Counted from the stretch's first letter, positions 15,811 through 24,618 are shown. The stretch: 35,773 nt of DNA from Clostridiales bacterium (GCA_022508425.1 JAFLVF010000011.1:1-35773); one strand, 5' to 3'. Numbers and translations are program-made. The notes: generated by a model not told the origin, from the letters alone.

Positions 15811-17124
15811 TTAGTGCCGCTTCTTCCATTCTTTGATTTGCTTCAATCGTTCTTTGAAGCGCGTTTCCAATCCCTCTTCGGTAGGCTTGTAATACTCGGT
15901 GCCGACGAGGTTGTCGGGCAGGCATTGCATGCTGGTCAACTTGTCGGCGTAATCGTGGGCGTACTGATAGCCTTTGCCGTAGTCGAGCTCTTTCATCAGC
16001 TTGGTCGGCGCGTTGCGTATAACGAGAGGAACGGGCTCGGCGAGCGTTCCCAGCGCGTCTTTTTTTGCCAGCATGTACGCTACGTCCATGGCGTTCGACT
16101 TGGGCGCGAGCGACATATACACCACCGCCTGCGTAAGATGCACCGAACATTCGGGCATACCGATAAAGTGACACGCCTGATACGCCGCAACCGCAAGTTC
16201 GATTGCGCGCGGGTCGGCAAGCCCGATGTCCTCGCTTGCAAATCTTGTTACGCGCCGCGCGATATACAGCGGATCCTCGCCCGCCTCGAGCATGCGCGCC
16301 AGCCAATATACCGCCGCGTCCGGGTCGGAGTTGCGCATAGACTTGTGTAACGCCGATATCAGATTGTAATGTTCCTCGCCGTTCTTGTCGTACAACAGCG
16401 ATTTTTTGGACGTGCAGTTTTCGACGGTCTCGGCCGTGACGTGCACGGTGTCGCCGTCGATGTCGCCGTTCAGCACAACCATTTCGAGCGTGGACAAAGC
16501 GCTCCTCGCGTCGCCGTTGGCAAACGCGGCGATTGTCTCGATAAGAGATCGGTCGATATCCACCTTCTCCTCGCCGAAGCCTCTCGGATCGGTAAGCGCG
16601 CGGCTTAGCAATTCGGTAAGATCGGCGACGGACAGCGCCTGCAAGACGAAAACCTTGCACCGCGACAGCAACGCGCCGTTGACCTCGAACGACGGATTTT
16701 CTGTCGTCGCGCCGATTAGTATAATGCTGCCCTTTTCGACAAATGGAAGGAACGCATCCTGTTGCGCCTTGTTAAATCTGTGTATCTCGTCAACGAACAA
16801 TATCGTCTTCTCGCCGAAGCGACGGTTGTTTTCCGCCTCGGCCATGACCTGCTTGATCTCTTTTATCCCGCTTGTTACCGCCGAAAAATCGATAAACTTA
16901 GCCTGCGTGCGATTGGCGATAATTCGCGCAAGCGTGGTCTTGCCTACGCCCGGCGGGCCCCAAAAAATCATCGAGCCGATTTTATCGCCCTCGATGAGCT
17001 TGCGCAAAACCTTGCCATCGCCGAGCAAGTGCTTCTGGCCGCAAAACTCCTCGAGTGATTGCGGTCTTAGGCGCGACGCAAGCGGCACTGCCGTGCGGTC
17101 TTCAAAAAACGTAGGTTGATTCAT
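15811..17124 (-). CDS. rarA: replication-associated recombination protein A (RarA/MgsA) AAA+ ATPase
   Basis: A 437-residue clamp-loader-like ATPase acting at stalled replication forks. Seen: PLASRLRPQSLEEFCGQKHLL at the N-terminus, Walker A GPPGVGKTT (56-64), Walker B ILFVDEIHRF (108-117), sensor 1 IGATTENPSFEVN, arginine finger region LLSRCKVF, and the C-terminal tetramerisation part with SDPDAAVYWLARMLEAGEDP and LPDNLVGTEYYKPTEEG. Length matches the family. The ATG lies 6 bp after the -10 box with no ribosome site, so the mRNA should be leaderless. Monocistronic, divergent from the Cys-rich microprotein. Confidence 0.95.
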   Translation of the reverse strand: MNQPTFFEDRTAVPLASRLRPQSLEEFCGQKHLLGDGKVLRKLIEGDKIGSMIFWGPPGVGKTTLARIIANRTQAKFIDFSAVTSGIKEIKQVMAEAENNRRFGEKTILFVDEIHRFNKAQQDAFLPFVEKGSIILIGATTENPSFEVNGALLSRCKVFVLQALSVADLTELLSRALTDPRGFGEEKVDIDRSLIETIAAFANGDARSALSTLEMVVLNGDIDGDTVHVTAETVENCTSKKSLLYDKNGEEHYNLISALHKSMRNSDPDAAVYWLARMLEAGEDPLYIARRVTRFASEDIGLADPRAIELAVAAYQACHFIGMPECSVHLTQAVVYMSLAPKSNAMDVAYMLAKKDALGTLAEPVPLVIRNAPTKLMKELDYGKGYQYAHDYADKLTSMQCLPDNLVGTEYYKPTEEGLETRFKERLKQIKEWKKRH

Positions 17125-17130
17125 ACACTT

Positions 17131-17159
17131 ATTTTACCACACTTGCCGCTTTAATTCAA
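17131..17159 (-). promoter_or_regulatory. promoter giving a leaderless rarA mRNA
   Basis: TTGAAT (17159-17154), 17-bp spacer, TAAAAT (17136-17131); ATG at 17124 after 6 bp. Confidence 0.8.
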
Positions 17160-17280
17160 GCAACAATCAAAACTTTTTCTCACACCGCCGAAAACGGTAA
17201 CACGTTCCCGCACAAGCGCATACGCTGATAATATAGGCCGACAAAGCGGATCGTCGGTGTGTTTACATAGGAGGTGTAGT

Positions 17281-17472
17281 ATGATATTTTTCAATCAGTG
17301 TAATCAATGCAACAAGTGTCGATGTCAAAAACAGTGCGTATGCTGTAAGGTCAAGCCGATTTGCAATACGAATCGCAAGTGCTGCTCGATATGCCGCTGC
17401 CTGTGCGGCATGAGCTGCCACCATCACCATTGCGGTTGCGGAAAAAACGACAATTACGACAACAACTATTAA
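17281..17472 (+). CDS. Cys/His-rich microprotein, metallothionein-like or coat-like
   Basis: A 63-residue protein with 16 Cys, mostly as CxxC, CxC and CC, plus a run of four His (47-50) between Cys46 and Cys51, and an Asn/Tyr/Asp tail. There is no signal peptide. The start ATG has an excellent AGGAGGTG at 17270-17277. The Cys density suggests metal binding (metallothionein-like); a cross-linked spore coat or crust protein is the main alternative. It stands alone with a strong terminator and converges on a DtxR/MntR-type metal regulator. A possible -10 (TAATAT, 17229-17234) has no good -35. I recognise no named family. Confidence 0.75.
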   Translation: MIFFNQCNQCNKCRCQKQCVCCKVKPICNTNRKCCSICRCLCGMSCHHHHCGCGKNDNYDNNY

Positions 17473-17507
17473 GCCTTTTCCGCTACGGGCTAAAAAACAG
17501 CCCGACA

Positions 17508-17550
17508 ACAAAACGACCGAGTTGCCAATTACGGCAATCGGTCGTTTTGT
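17508..17550. terminator. bidirectional terminator
   Basis: A 13-bp outer stem (17508-17520 with 17538-17550) extended by TTGCC/GGCAA. It serves the Cys-rich gene and the convergent DtxR-type gene. A second small hairpin, GGGCT-AGCCC, sits at 17488-17503. Confidence 0.88.
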
Positions 17551-17573
17551 AATTTTGTCGTACGTTCTGTTGT

Positions 17574-17969
17574 TTATTCCCCGACTTTTGCTTTTATGAG
17601 GTCGAAAATTTTGTCGTCTATGACGTGCTCGATGCGGCAAGCGTTCTCTTCGGCGAGTGCGATATCCGCGCCCAACGACACAAACAGTTTGGTCAAAACC
17701 CGATGCCTGTCGTAGATGTTTTTCGCCTTGCTCTCGCCCGATTGAGTAAAGCCGATAAAGCCGTCGTCGTCTATCACTATATAGCCGCGGTCTTGAAGCA
17801 GATTGACCGCACGCGACACGCTGGACTTGGCGTAGCCCAGCCGCTCCGCGACGTCAATAGACCGCACCGCCGCCTTTTCGGATTTGAGCAACAGTATCGT
17901 CTCGAGATACATCTCTTCTGATTCGTGATCTTTCACTTTTTCCTCTTTGGCCGGAATACCGACGCTCAT
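17574..17969 (-). CDS. DtxR/MntR family metal-dependent repressor
   Basis: A 131-residue protein, short like MntR (no SH3-like domain). Winged helix: EEMYLETILLLKSEKAAVRSIDVAERLGYAKSSVSRAVNLLQDRGYIVID (about 19-68), with ITFTQSG-type wing GFIGFTQSG. The dimer and metal domain has YDRHRVLTKLFVSLGAD and ACRIEHVID, which supply His, Glu and Cys ligands. It probably senses Mn or Fe in the cytoplasm. The ATG lies 11 bp after the -10 box with no ribosome site, so the leader would be about 4-5 nt. A perfect dyad lies in its promoter spacer, consistent with self-repression. Confidence 0.88.
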   Translation of the reverse strand: MSVGIPAKEEKVKDHESEEMYLETILLLKSEKAAVRSIDVAERLGYAKSSVSRAVNLLQDRGYIVIDDDGFIGFTQSGESKAKNIYDRHRVLTKLFVSLGADIALAEENACRIEHVIDDKIFDLIKAKVGE

Positions 17970-17980
17970 AAATTTATAGC

Positions 17981-18009
17981 ATTATACAACATTTGTTGTC
18001 GAAAGTAAA
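17981..18009 (-). promoter_or_regulatory. promoter of the DtxR-type gene
   Basis: TTTACT (18009-18004), 17-bp spacer, TATAAT (17986-17981). The -35 overlaps a GAAAGT-gttt-ACTTTC hairpin (18001-18016) just past the end of the ABC exporter gene. Confidence 0.65.
17986..17999. promoter_or_regulatory. putative operator dyad
   Basis: A perfect 6-2-6 inverted repeat ACAACA-TT-TGTTGT filling most of the -35/-10 spacer of the DtxR-type gene. A bound repressor here would block RNA polymerase. It does not resemble the classic DtxR box that I know. Confidence 0.5.
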
Positions 18010-18026
18010 CACTTTCCGGAAATTTG

Positions 18027-19814
18027 TTACGCCGCGACTGAAAACTGCGACGTGTAAATATCGTAGTACAATCCTTTATTCTCGAGCAGCTCGTCGTGCG
18101 TTCCGCTCTCGACTATGTCGCCCTCGTCCATGACGAAAATCAGATCGGCGTTTCTGACGGTGGACAATCTGTGCGCTATTACAAAGCTCGTCCTGCCTTT
18201 GGTCAGCTTGTCCATAGCTTTTTGGATATCCAATTCGGTGCGCGTGTCGACGGAGCTCGTCGCCTCGTCGAGTATGAGCATGGGCGCGTCCTCGACCATT
18301 GCCCGCGCAATTGTAATCAGCTGTTTTTGTCCGGCAGATACGCTCATGTTCTCGTCGATTACCGTGTCGTATCCGTCGGGTAGCGACGAAATATATCTGT
18401 TGAGCCCGGCGCGCTTGCATGCACGCTCCACCTGCTCGTCGGAGACGTTTTGCATGGAATATACAACGTTTTCTTTGAGCGTGCCCTTAAACAACCAGGT
18501 GTCTTGGAGCACCATGCCGAACATGGAATGCACCGCCTCTCTTGTCAGTTCGGTTATCGGCACGCCGTCGATTGTTATTTCGCCGCTGTCAAGCTCGTAG
18601 AAGCGCATCAACAGATTGACGAGCGTCGTCTTGCCGGCGCCTGTCGGGCCGACGATTGCAACCTTTTGCCCCGCCTTGACGGACGCCGAAAAATCACGGA
18701 TAACATTCCTGCCGCCGTCGTATGCAAAGCGCACGTGCTTGAACTCGACGTCGCCCTTGACTTTGCCGCCGGCAAGCTTGTCTCGCGCCGTATCGCTCTC
18801 GGGGGTGAGCTCCTCGCCGTCGAGGAATTCGAACACCCGCGCCGCCGCGGCCGTCGCGGGCTGTAATTGCGTCATAACCTGCGCGAGCTGGCTGAGCGGC
18901 TGCGAGAACAACCGCACATACAGGGTAAACGCAAGAATAATACCTATCTCCATGCCATTACTCACTACGAGCACGCCGCCTATCACCCACACCGTGACGT
19001 AGCCGAGATTGCCGACAAAGGTCATTATCGGGCCTAGCACCGACGACATGAACTGCGCTTTGTACGCGCTGTTGTACAGCGAGCCGTTTATCTGCCCGAA
19101 TTTCTTGCCCGTAGCTCTTTCCGCGCCAAACGCCTTGACGACGAGCTGTCCGGAAAAAACCTCTTCGATATGCCCGTCGACCTCGCCGAGCGCGGCCTGC
19201 TGCGCGGTGAAGTATTTTTGCGATTTGGCCATGACGAACGCCATCAGCAAGAAGCCTATCACCGTCGTGCCGATTGCACTGCCGGCGAGTATGGGACTGG
19301 TGATAAACATTATGATTACCGAGCCCACGAGCATAATCGTCGACGTAATTAGCGTGATTACGGACTGATTGATAGACTGGCCGACAGTGTCGACGTCGTT
19401 GGTCACGCGACTCAACGTGTCGCCGTGCGCCGTGTCGTCGAAATATTTGAGTGGCAGTTTGTTTATCTTGCACGAAATGTCGCGGCGCATTCTGTTGGTA
19501 AGCTTTTGCGTCACGGTCGTCATCAGATAGCCCTGAAGCCAACCAAGCGCCGCCGCGCCGCCGTACACTCCCACCTCGACGAGCGCAACCACAATGAGTG
19601 CGTCGAAGTCGACCGCCCCGGTCAAGCCGGCTTCGAGTATGTTAGCCGCCTTCGCGGCATAGCTCGGCCCGACGAGGTTTAGCACCGCGCTAAACACCGC
19701 CGCCAACAGCGCGACGACTATGAGCGCGAGGTGCGGCCGCATATAGCGCACGAGCTTACCGAGCGTCGCTCCGGCGCTGACTGTATTTTCGCTTTTCTTC
19801 TTGCGACCTAACAT
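18027..19814 (-). CDS. ABC exporter half-transporter, catalytically competent subunit
   Basis: A 595-residue half-transporter: six membrane helices (about 20-330), then a nucleotide-binding domain with Walker A VGPTGAGKTTL, Q-loop MVLQDTWLFKG, signature MSVSAGQKQLI, Walker B MLILDEATSSVD with the catalytic Glu, and the switch His in VIAHRLST. It starts at ATG 19814, inside the end of the preceding exporter gene (7-bp overlap). The two are therefore translationally coupled and almost certainly form a heterodimer of the YheH/YheI or LmrCD type. The substrate is unknown (drug, lipid or peptide). The frame is open upstream but only in antisense-like sequence of the neighbour. Confidence 0.9.
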   Translation of the reverse strand: MLGRKKKSENTVSAGATLGKLVRYMRPHLALIVVALLAAVFSAVLNLVGPSYAAKAANILEAGLTGAVDFDALIVVALVEVGVYGGAAALGWLQGYLMTTVTQKLTNRMRRDISCKINKLPLKYFDDTAHGDTLSRVTNDVDTVGQSINQSVITLITSTIMLVGSVIIMFITSPILAGSAIGTTVIGFLLMAFVMAKSQKYFTAQQAALGEVDGHIEEVFSGQLVVKAFGAERATGKKFGQINGSLYNSAYKAQFMSSVLGPIMTFVGNLGYVTVWVIGGVLVVSNGMEIGIILAFTLYVRLFSQPLSQLAQVMTQLQPATAAAARVFEFLDGEELTPESDTARDKLAGGKVKGDVEFKHVRFAYDGGRNVIRDFSASVKAGQKVAIVGPTGAGKTTLVNLLMRFYELDSGEITIDGVPITELTREAVHSMFGMVLQDTWLFKGTLKENVVYSMQNVSDEQVERACKRAGLNRYISSLPDGYDTVIDENMSVSAGQKQLITIARAMVEDAPMLILDEATSSVDTRTELDIQKAMDKLTKGRTSFVIAHRLSTVRNADLIFVMDEGDIVESGTHDELLENKGLYYDIYTSQFSVAA

Positions 19815-21661
19815 GCCAGCTCCTCCTCCGACAATTGCGAGAGCGCGATCTCGCGGTAAACCTCGCACGACGCCATAAGCTCTTTGTGCGTGCCCGCGCC
19901 CACCTGCTCGCCGCCGTCGAGCACTATTATCTTGTCCGCGTCGAGTATTGTTCCCACACGTTGAGCGACTATCAGCTTGGTGGCGTCGGCCGTAGCCTCG
20001 TTCAGCCTGCGGCGCAACACCTTGTCCGTCTTGAAGTCGAGCGCCGAGAAGCTGTCGTCGAATATGTATATTTCGGGTTTGCGGCATATGGCGCGCGCTA
20101 TTGCAAGCCGTTGTCTCTGTCCACCCGAAACGTTTGTCCCGCCCTGCGCGATTGTGCTGTCAAGCCCCTGCTCCATGTTATCCACGAAATCGGCCTGCGC
20201 TATCTCGAGGGCTTTGCGGATATCCTCGTCCGAGAAATTCTCGGCTCCGTCGCCGTAATTGACATTCTCTCTGACCGTGCCCGAGAAGAGCACGCCCTGC
20301 TGCGGCACGTAGCCTATCTTCCGCCGCAAATCCTTTTGTGCATAATCGCGTACATCCACACCGTCAACCAACACCTGTCCCTCCGACACGTCGTAAAAAC
20401 GCGGTATGAGATTGATAAGCGACGACTTGCCGCTACCCGTCGACCCGATAAACGCCACAGTCTGCCCGCGCTCGGCCTTGAAACTGATGTTGCGAATGAC
20501 GTCGCCCGACATGTCGGGATAGCGGAATGTGACGTCGCGGAATTCCACCTCGCCTTTTACGTCGGCGGGGATTTCTGCGGGATGCTCGGGATCGAGTATG
20601 GACGGAGTGACCTCCAATATCTCGGTAATACGGCGCGCGGCGATGAGAGCGCGCGGTGCCATTATAAAACACATGGCCAGCATCAAGAATCCGCTCAACA
20701 CCTGCGTGACGTACTGCACCATGCTCATCGTATCCGCCTGATACACACCTTTTAGATTGATGCCGGCCGAGTTTACCAACATCGCGCCTATCATCACCAC
20801 GCCGATAGTCGCGCCGGCTAGGACTATGTTTATTATCGGATTTATCGTGATGAGCGCGCGGTTGACCGAGAGGTTTGTGCGCGTGAGCTCGTCGTTTGCC
20901 ACACCGAACTTGCCCTCGGCAAAAGATTCCGCATTGTACGCGCGCACTACGCGAACGCCTATCAATTGCTCGCGCATGACGCGGTTGATGTTGTCCGTCA
21001 TCATCTGAATCTTCTTGAACTTCGGCATTGCCACTATCATGACTACGCCGGCGAATATCAGCATGCCGACGACGGCGCCGGCCGTCATCGCAGACCACTG
21101 CCAGCTCTTCTGCGCGACCTTGACCACCGCCCATATCGCCATGACGGGCGCGCGGAACATAAACTGCGCGCCTATCGCAAACAGAATCTGCACCTGCGTT
21201 ACGTCGTTTGTTGCGCGCGTAATAAGCGTCGCCATCGAGAACTTGTTGATGTCGGCGAGAGAGAAGCTCATCACCTTGTCGTACATCTCGTCCCTTAGGC
21301 GCCGCGCGAGTCCCGCGCCCAGCATCGCCGCGAAAAATCCGACAACAAGCAAACACGCCGCCGCGCCTATTGCGCACAGCAGCATGTACAATCCGTTCAT
21401 CCAAATATCTCTTATAGGCGCGCCGCTCTCAATGCACGACGTGATTATGCCGACGTACTCGGGCATTTTGAGCTCGGCAAAAACTCCGGCAAATACGAAT
21501 ATCGCACAGCCCGCAACGAGCAACCACTCACGTATCTTGAAATATCCGAAGATTTTACCCAATAATTTTTCCGCCTGAATGTTGTGTCGGCTCTTATCCG
21601 TCAAACCCGTTAATCCGATACCTTGTTGACAGCTTAGAGCCTCGTCACGAGTGGCGCACAA
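19808..21661 (-). CDS. ABC exporter half-transporter, degenerate-site subunit
   Basis: A half-transporter of up to 617 residues with six membrane helices and a nucleotide-binding domain: Walker A IGSTGSGKSSL, signature NVSGGQRQRL, Walker B IYIFDDSFSALD. The catalytic Glu is Asp and the switch His is Gln (LIVAQRVGT), the usual degenerate pair in heterodimeric exporters, complementing the next gene. The start is uncertain: TTG at 21661 has GGAGA 14 bp upstream, just after the recR stop. Homologues begin near LLGKIFGYFKIREW, about 32 residues later, where only TTG or ATT codons exist. If the later start is right, the 38-nt repeat at 21641 lies in the recR-exporter spacer. Fourth-from-last gene of the ybaB-recR run. 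Confidence 0.88.
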   Translation of the reverse strand: MCATRDEALSCQQGIGLTGLTDKSRHNIQAEKLLGKIFGYFKIREWLLVAGCAIFVFAGVFAELKMPEYVGIITSCIESGAPIRDIWMNGLYMLLCAIGAAACLLVVGFFAAMLGAGLARRLRDEMYDKVMSFSLADINKFSMATLITRATNDVTQVQILFAIGAQFMFRAPVMAIWAVVKVAQKSWQWSAMTAGAVVGMLIFAGVVMIVAMPKFKKIQMMTDNINRVMREQLIGVRVVRAYNAESFAEGKFGVANDELTRTNLSVNRALITINPIINIVLAGATIGVVMIGAMLVNSAGINLKGVYQADTMSMVQYVTQVLSGFLMLAMCFIMAPRALIAARRITEILEVTPSILDPEHPAEIPADVKGEVEFRDVTFRYPDMSGDVIRNISFKAERGQTVAFIGSTGSGKSSLINLIPRFYDVSEGQVLVDGVDVRDYAQKDLRRKIGYVPQQGVLFSGTVRENVNYGDGAENFSDEDIRKALEIAQADFVDNMEQGLDSTIAQGGTNVSGGQRQRLAIARAICRKPEIYIFDDSFSALDFKTDKVLRRRLNEATADATKLIVAQRVGTILDADKIIVLDGGEQVGAGTHKELMASCEVYREIALSQLSEEELAC

Positions 21662-21678
21662 ACTTGTGTAAGAGTCTC
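21641..21678 (+). repeat. 38-nt conserved element, copy B
   Basis: It runs from CTCGTCACGAGTGGCGC to AAGAGTCTC and matches 33470-33508 at about 31 of 39 positions. It has small foldback stems (CGTCAC/GTGGCG and CAC/GTG). It straddles the annotated TTG start of the exporter gene, directly after recR. Confidence 0.55.
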
Positions 21679-21679
21679 C

Positions 21680-22264
21680 TTACAACTCGGTGCGCCGACC
21701 CATCGCCTGCGATATAGTCACCGCGTCGGCATATTCGAGCTCGGAGCCCATCGATATACCTTGGGCGATGCGCGTCACCTTTGGCCCGAGAGGTTTTATC
21801 AGTCTTGATAAGTACACCGCAGTCGCTTCTCCCTCAACATCGGGATTGGTCGCAACTATGACCTCGCTTACGCCGTTAAGCCGTCCTATCAAGCTCTTGA
21901 TATTGAGGTCGTCGGGTGTGCGATTGTCCATAGGCGACAGCGTGCCGTGCAACACGTGGTACACCCCGTCGAACACGCCGGCATTCTCGATAGCGGCGAC
22001 GTCCTTGGGATACGCGACGACGCAAATCTTGTCGTGCTTGCGCGACGAGCAGATAGCGCACGTTTCGTCCTCGGTAAAGTTACCGCACTTATCGCACAGC
22101 CTGACGCTGTTTTTCACGTCTTTCAGCGCTGCGCAGAATGCGTCGACATCGCCGTCTGACATGTCGATTACGGCATACGCATAGCGAAGCGCCGTCTTCT
22201 TGCCCACGCCGGGCAGTTGCGAAAACCGCCCCGCAAGCGTCGCTATGCTCCTGATCTCTTTCAT
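21680..22264 (-). CDS. recR: recombination mediator RecR
   Basis: A 194-residue protein, normal for RecR. HhH region FSQLPGVGKKTALRYAY, Cys4 zinc finger CDKCGNFTEDETCAICSS, and a Toprim domain with VYHVLHGTLSPMDNRTPDDL and VIVATNPDVEGEATAVYL. With RecO and RecF it loads RecA at gaps. Its ATG overlaps the stop of ybaB by one base (TAATG), the conserved ybaB-recR pairing; dnaX, often upstream, is absent here. Confidence 0.96.
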   Translation of the reverse strand: MKEIRSIATLAGRFSQLPGVGKKTALRYAYAVIDMSDGDVDAFCAALKDVKNSVRLCDKCGNFTEDETCAICSSRKHDKICVVAYPKDVAAIENAGVFDGVYHVLHGTLSPMDNRTPDDLNIKSLIGRLNGVSEVIVATNPDVEGEATAVYLSRLIKPLGPKVTRIAQGISMGSELEYADAVTISQAMGRRTEL

Positions 22265-22593
22265 TAAAACGCGCCGTTAAGCTTGGCGAGCGGCGAGTTC
22301 TTAACCAACTCCTCCGCCTCGACGTACGCTTCGTTAGCCGCTGCCGTAATGAGGTCTTCGAGCATCTCGACGTCGTCGGGGTCGACGACCTCCGGTTTGA
22401 TGGAAACGGAAATAAACCGCTTGCTGCCCGAAACGGTAACCGTGACTGCGCCGCCGCCGGCACTGCCGGTAACACGCGCCTTCTCGAGTTGCTCTTGAGC
22501 CTCCGCCATCTGTTGCTGAAGCTTTTGCGCCTCTCTCATCATTTGCTGCATATTCATGCCGCCGCCACCGCCGTAGCCGCCGAACTTACCCAT
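22264..22593 (-). CDS. ybaB: YbaB/EbfC family nucleoid-associated protein
   Basis: A 109-residue DNA-binding protein. A Gly-rich start (KFGGYGGGGG) is followed by NMQQMMREAQKLQQQMAEAQEQLEKARVTGSAGGGAVTVTVSG, the standard helix and strand pattern, and EMLEDLITAAANEAYVEAEEL. The Gly-rich N-terminus is typical of Gram-positive members. ATG follows AGGAGAG. It is first in the run ybaB-recR-ABC-ABC. The upstream leader holds a 7-bp hairpin (TAGAGGC 22619-22625 with GCCTCTA 22644-22650). A TATAAT at 22679-22674 on the minus strand has no matching -35. Confidence 0.93.
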   Translation of the reverse strand: MGKFGGYGGGGGMNMQQMMREAQKLQQQMAEAQEQLEKARVTGSAGGGAVTVTVSGSKRFISVSIKPEVVDPDDVEMLEDLITAAANEAYVEAEELVKNSPLAKLNGAF

Positions 22594-22730
22594 AATTCAC
22601 TCTCCTAAAATATAGTTGTAGAGGCAACGCTTACTCGGCAATCGCCTCTATCGCAAACTTATTTACAGCTTATATTATAAAACACCGTCCTGACGTCGGT
22701 CCGTGCCGTCTTGTTTCAAAGAACTGTGCT

Positions 22731-22850
22731 GACGGCTTAGGTCCGCGTCAGGCAAGAAAAGCGAGCGCCCACGAGAGAAGTTTAGTAAATCCTAAATGAC
22801 TCGAAGTGGGCGTGAAGCTTGACGCAGCATCACGCGAGACATACGCCGTC
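22731..22850. repeat. structured repeat element, copy 2
   Basis: A 120-nt element. P1 GACGGC 22731-22736 with GCCGTC 22845-22850; P2 CGCGT 22744-22748 with ACGCG 22832-22836; P3 GCGCCCAC 22765-22772 with GTGGGCGT 22806-22813; P4 TTTAG 22781-22785 with CTAAA 22792-22796. The right end supplies part of the TGA stop of the leftward PrsA-like gene. It lies between that gene and ybaB. Confidence 0.75.
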
Positions 22851-24618
22851 AGGATCTGTCTTCCCAAAGATCCTTGTACCTTTTCTCATACAAAGTCACG
22901 TGTTTGTTGAAGTTGTACGTCAGTACCTCATTCTCCCACTTCGTATAAGCCTCGGACTCTCTTTGCGATTTGATTTGCTTTTCGAAAATATCGTAGTATG
23001 TTTCAAGCCGACCGGGCGTGGTATAATCGCTAAGCGCAACCTCGCCGACCTTGGTCGTCGACGCGAAGTACATGATGTGCACGCCGTAATCGGTGATTAC
23101 CGGTTCGTAGTAAACCTCGCCGACGTTGAGGTTGTCGTACATGTAGCGCGCGCCGTCGGCAAACTCTTGCATGTACGTCTCGTTTTCGCCGTCGTTAAGC
23201 TTGTACTTGACCACATAGCCCTTGTTGTTGTTAAACGCGCCGGGGTCTGTGTTGTACAAATATATAAGGTCGTCGAATGCCGCATCCGCCGCCGCAACGT
23301 TGCTTGAAAGCGGAAGCATCTTCGACCTGACAATCTCCATGACGTCGGACACGGTCATGGGCCGAGTCTTGTCGTCTTCGCCGTACAAGTGCGGGTAGCA
23401 CACTATGTTGTCGACAAGGCGCTTTCTGTATTCCTCGACCTCGTCCTCGGTATGCTTGGATTTGTAATTGGTCAGCCATCCCTTTTGCTCGTCGGAGAAA
23501 GGAAGAAGTATGTGCTTGACGTAGAAATAATTGTTGTTGGGATAGAAGAGAACTGTCGATCCGCCGGTAACAGCGCTTTCAAACTCGGACACGTCGGCGG
23601 TGTACGCACTGCGCTGCTCGTTGAGCGTCGAAGTATAGGTCTTGACCACCTCGCTCGTTTCGACAGACCCGGTATCGTTGAGATAGGCCTGTAAAGACGA
23701 TATCTTTTGCGACCGCTCCACCGACTTTCCGGTGATATAGTAAATCCAATGCGTTTGACCGAGCGCGGGATAGACATACTCTATTCCCTTCTCGTTGATA
23801 ATCTTGTTGATATTGTTCTCGTCCTCTTCGAACAAACGCTTGTCCTCCGCCGTAACGCGGAAGTCGTCGGCGACGCGGTTTTTCAAAAGGTTGATGAGCC
23901 GTCTGACAGCCTCGCGGTCGAGCGAACGGTTTTCCGCATCGCCGCTCAAGCCGGGATAGCGCGAAATGCTGGGCTCCCACTTCTCATACTCGCGGACGTC
24001 CTCGTCGTTTTCCTCCTCGGGCTTGGTGGGGTAAGTCGTGTCGGTCGAGACGTTGCTGTCGCCGCTCGTCGTAATCTGCGGTTTGTCGCGCTCGTCGAGT
24101 ATTTCGTTCTTGAGATTGACAAGCGAGCTGTCGATGACCGAATAGATTTGACGGTTGATTGCGTTGGTCTCTGTGTAATCGGGAACGGTATTGCCGTCCT
24201 CGTCGACATGGTAATTCCACTTGATCTCGCCCGCGTCGATGAGCGCGTCCACCGCGTTCTCTACAAGCTCGATATCGACAAGCATTTCCACAGCATAGCG
24301 GAAAAGCGACCTATAGTCGGAGCCGTAGCTCTGCTGCAGCGAGCTTATGTTGTTGTTCACGTACTGAACGATATCGTACTTGTAAATATCGATGGCTTCC
24401 GTCGTATACTTCTTGGTCTCGATATGCGAAAGCGGAAATCCGGCCTCGTCCAAACCGTCGTCAACCTTGACGGGCGTTTCTACAACGTACGACTCGATAT
24501 GCGCGGCGACCTGTTGATAGTCGCGCTCGGTGTCGTGCTCGAAAAACGCACAGCCGGTCAGCGTGGTGCCGGCTACTACGGTCGAGAGTATTCCTGTTAA
24601 AACGCGTTTTTTGTTCAC
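22849..24618 (-). CDS. PrsA-like parvulin-type foldase lipoprotein
   Basis: A 589-residue lipoprotein (lipobox LTGC, Cys23). A SurA/PrsA-like helical N-terminal part is followed by an acidic low-complexity stretch (about 200-235) and a parvulin (PpiC) rotamase region: NNYFYVKHILLPFSDEQK (about 370) and YYEPVITDYGVHIMYFAS (about 510), the two strands that flank the family's inserts. The 130-residue distance between them is long for a parvulin, so the domain has a large insertion. The role is folding of exported proteins outside the membrane. Start: GTG at 24618 with a weak AGGT. The TGA stop takes its GA from structured repeat copy 2, so the original C-terminus may have been slightly different. 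Confidence 0.82.
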   Translation of the reverse strand: MNKKRVLTGILSTVVAGTTLTGCAFFEHDTERDYQQVAAHIESYVVETPVKVDDGLDEAGFPLSHIETKKYTTEAIDIYKYDIVQYVNNNISSLQQSYGSDYRSLFRYAVEMLVDIELVENAVDALIDAGEIKWNYHVDEDGNTVPDYTETNAINRQIYSVIDSSLVNLKNEILDERDKPQITTSGDSNVSTDTTYPTKPEEENDEDVREYEKWEPSISRYPGLSGDAENRSLDREAVRRLINLLKNRVADDFRVTAEDKRLFEEDENNINKIINEKGIEYVYPALGQTHWIYYITGKSVERSQKISSLQAYLNDTGSVETSEVVKTYTSTLNEQRSAYTADVSEFESAVTGGSTVLFYPNNNYFYVKHILLPFSDEQKGWLTNYKSKHTEDEVEEYRKRLVDNIVCYPHLYGEDDKTRPMTVSDVMEIVRSKMLPLSSNVAAADAAFDDLIYLYNTDPGAFNNNKGYVVKYKLNDGENETYMQEFADGARYMYDNLNVGEVYYEPVITDYGVHIMYFASTTKVGEVALSDYTTPGRLETYYDIFEKQIKSQRESEAYTKWENEVLTYNFNKHVTLYEKRYKDLWEDRS

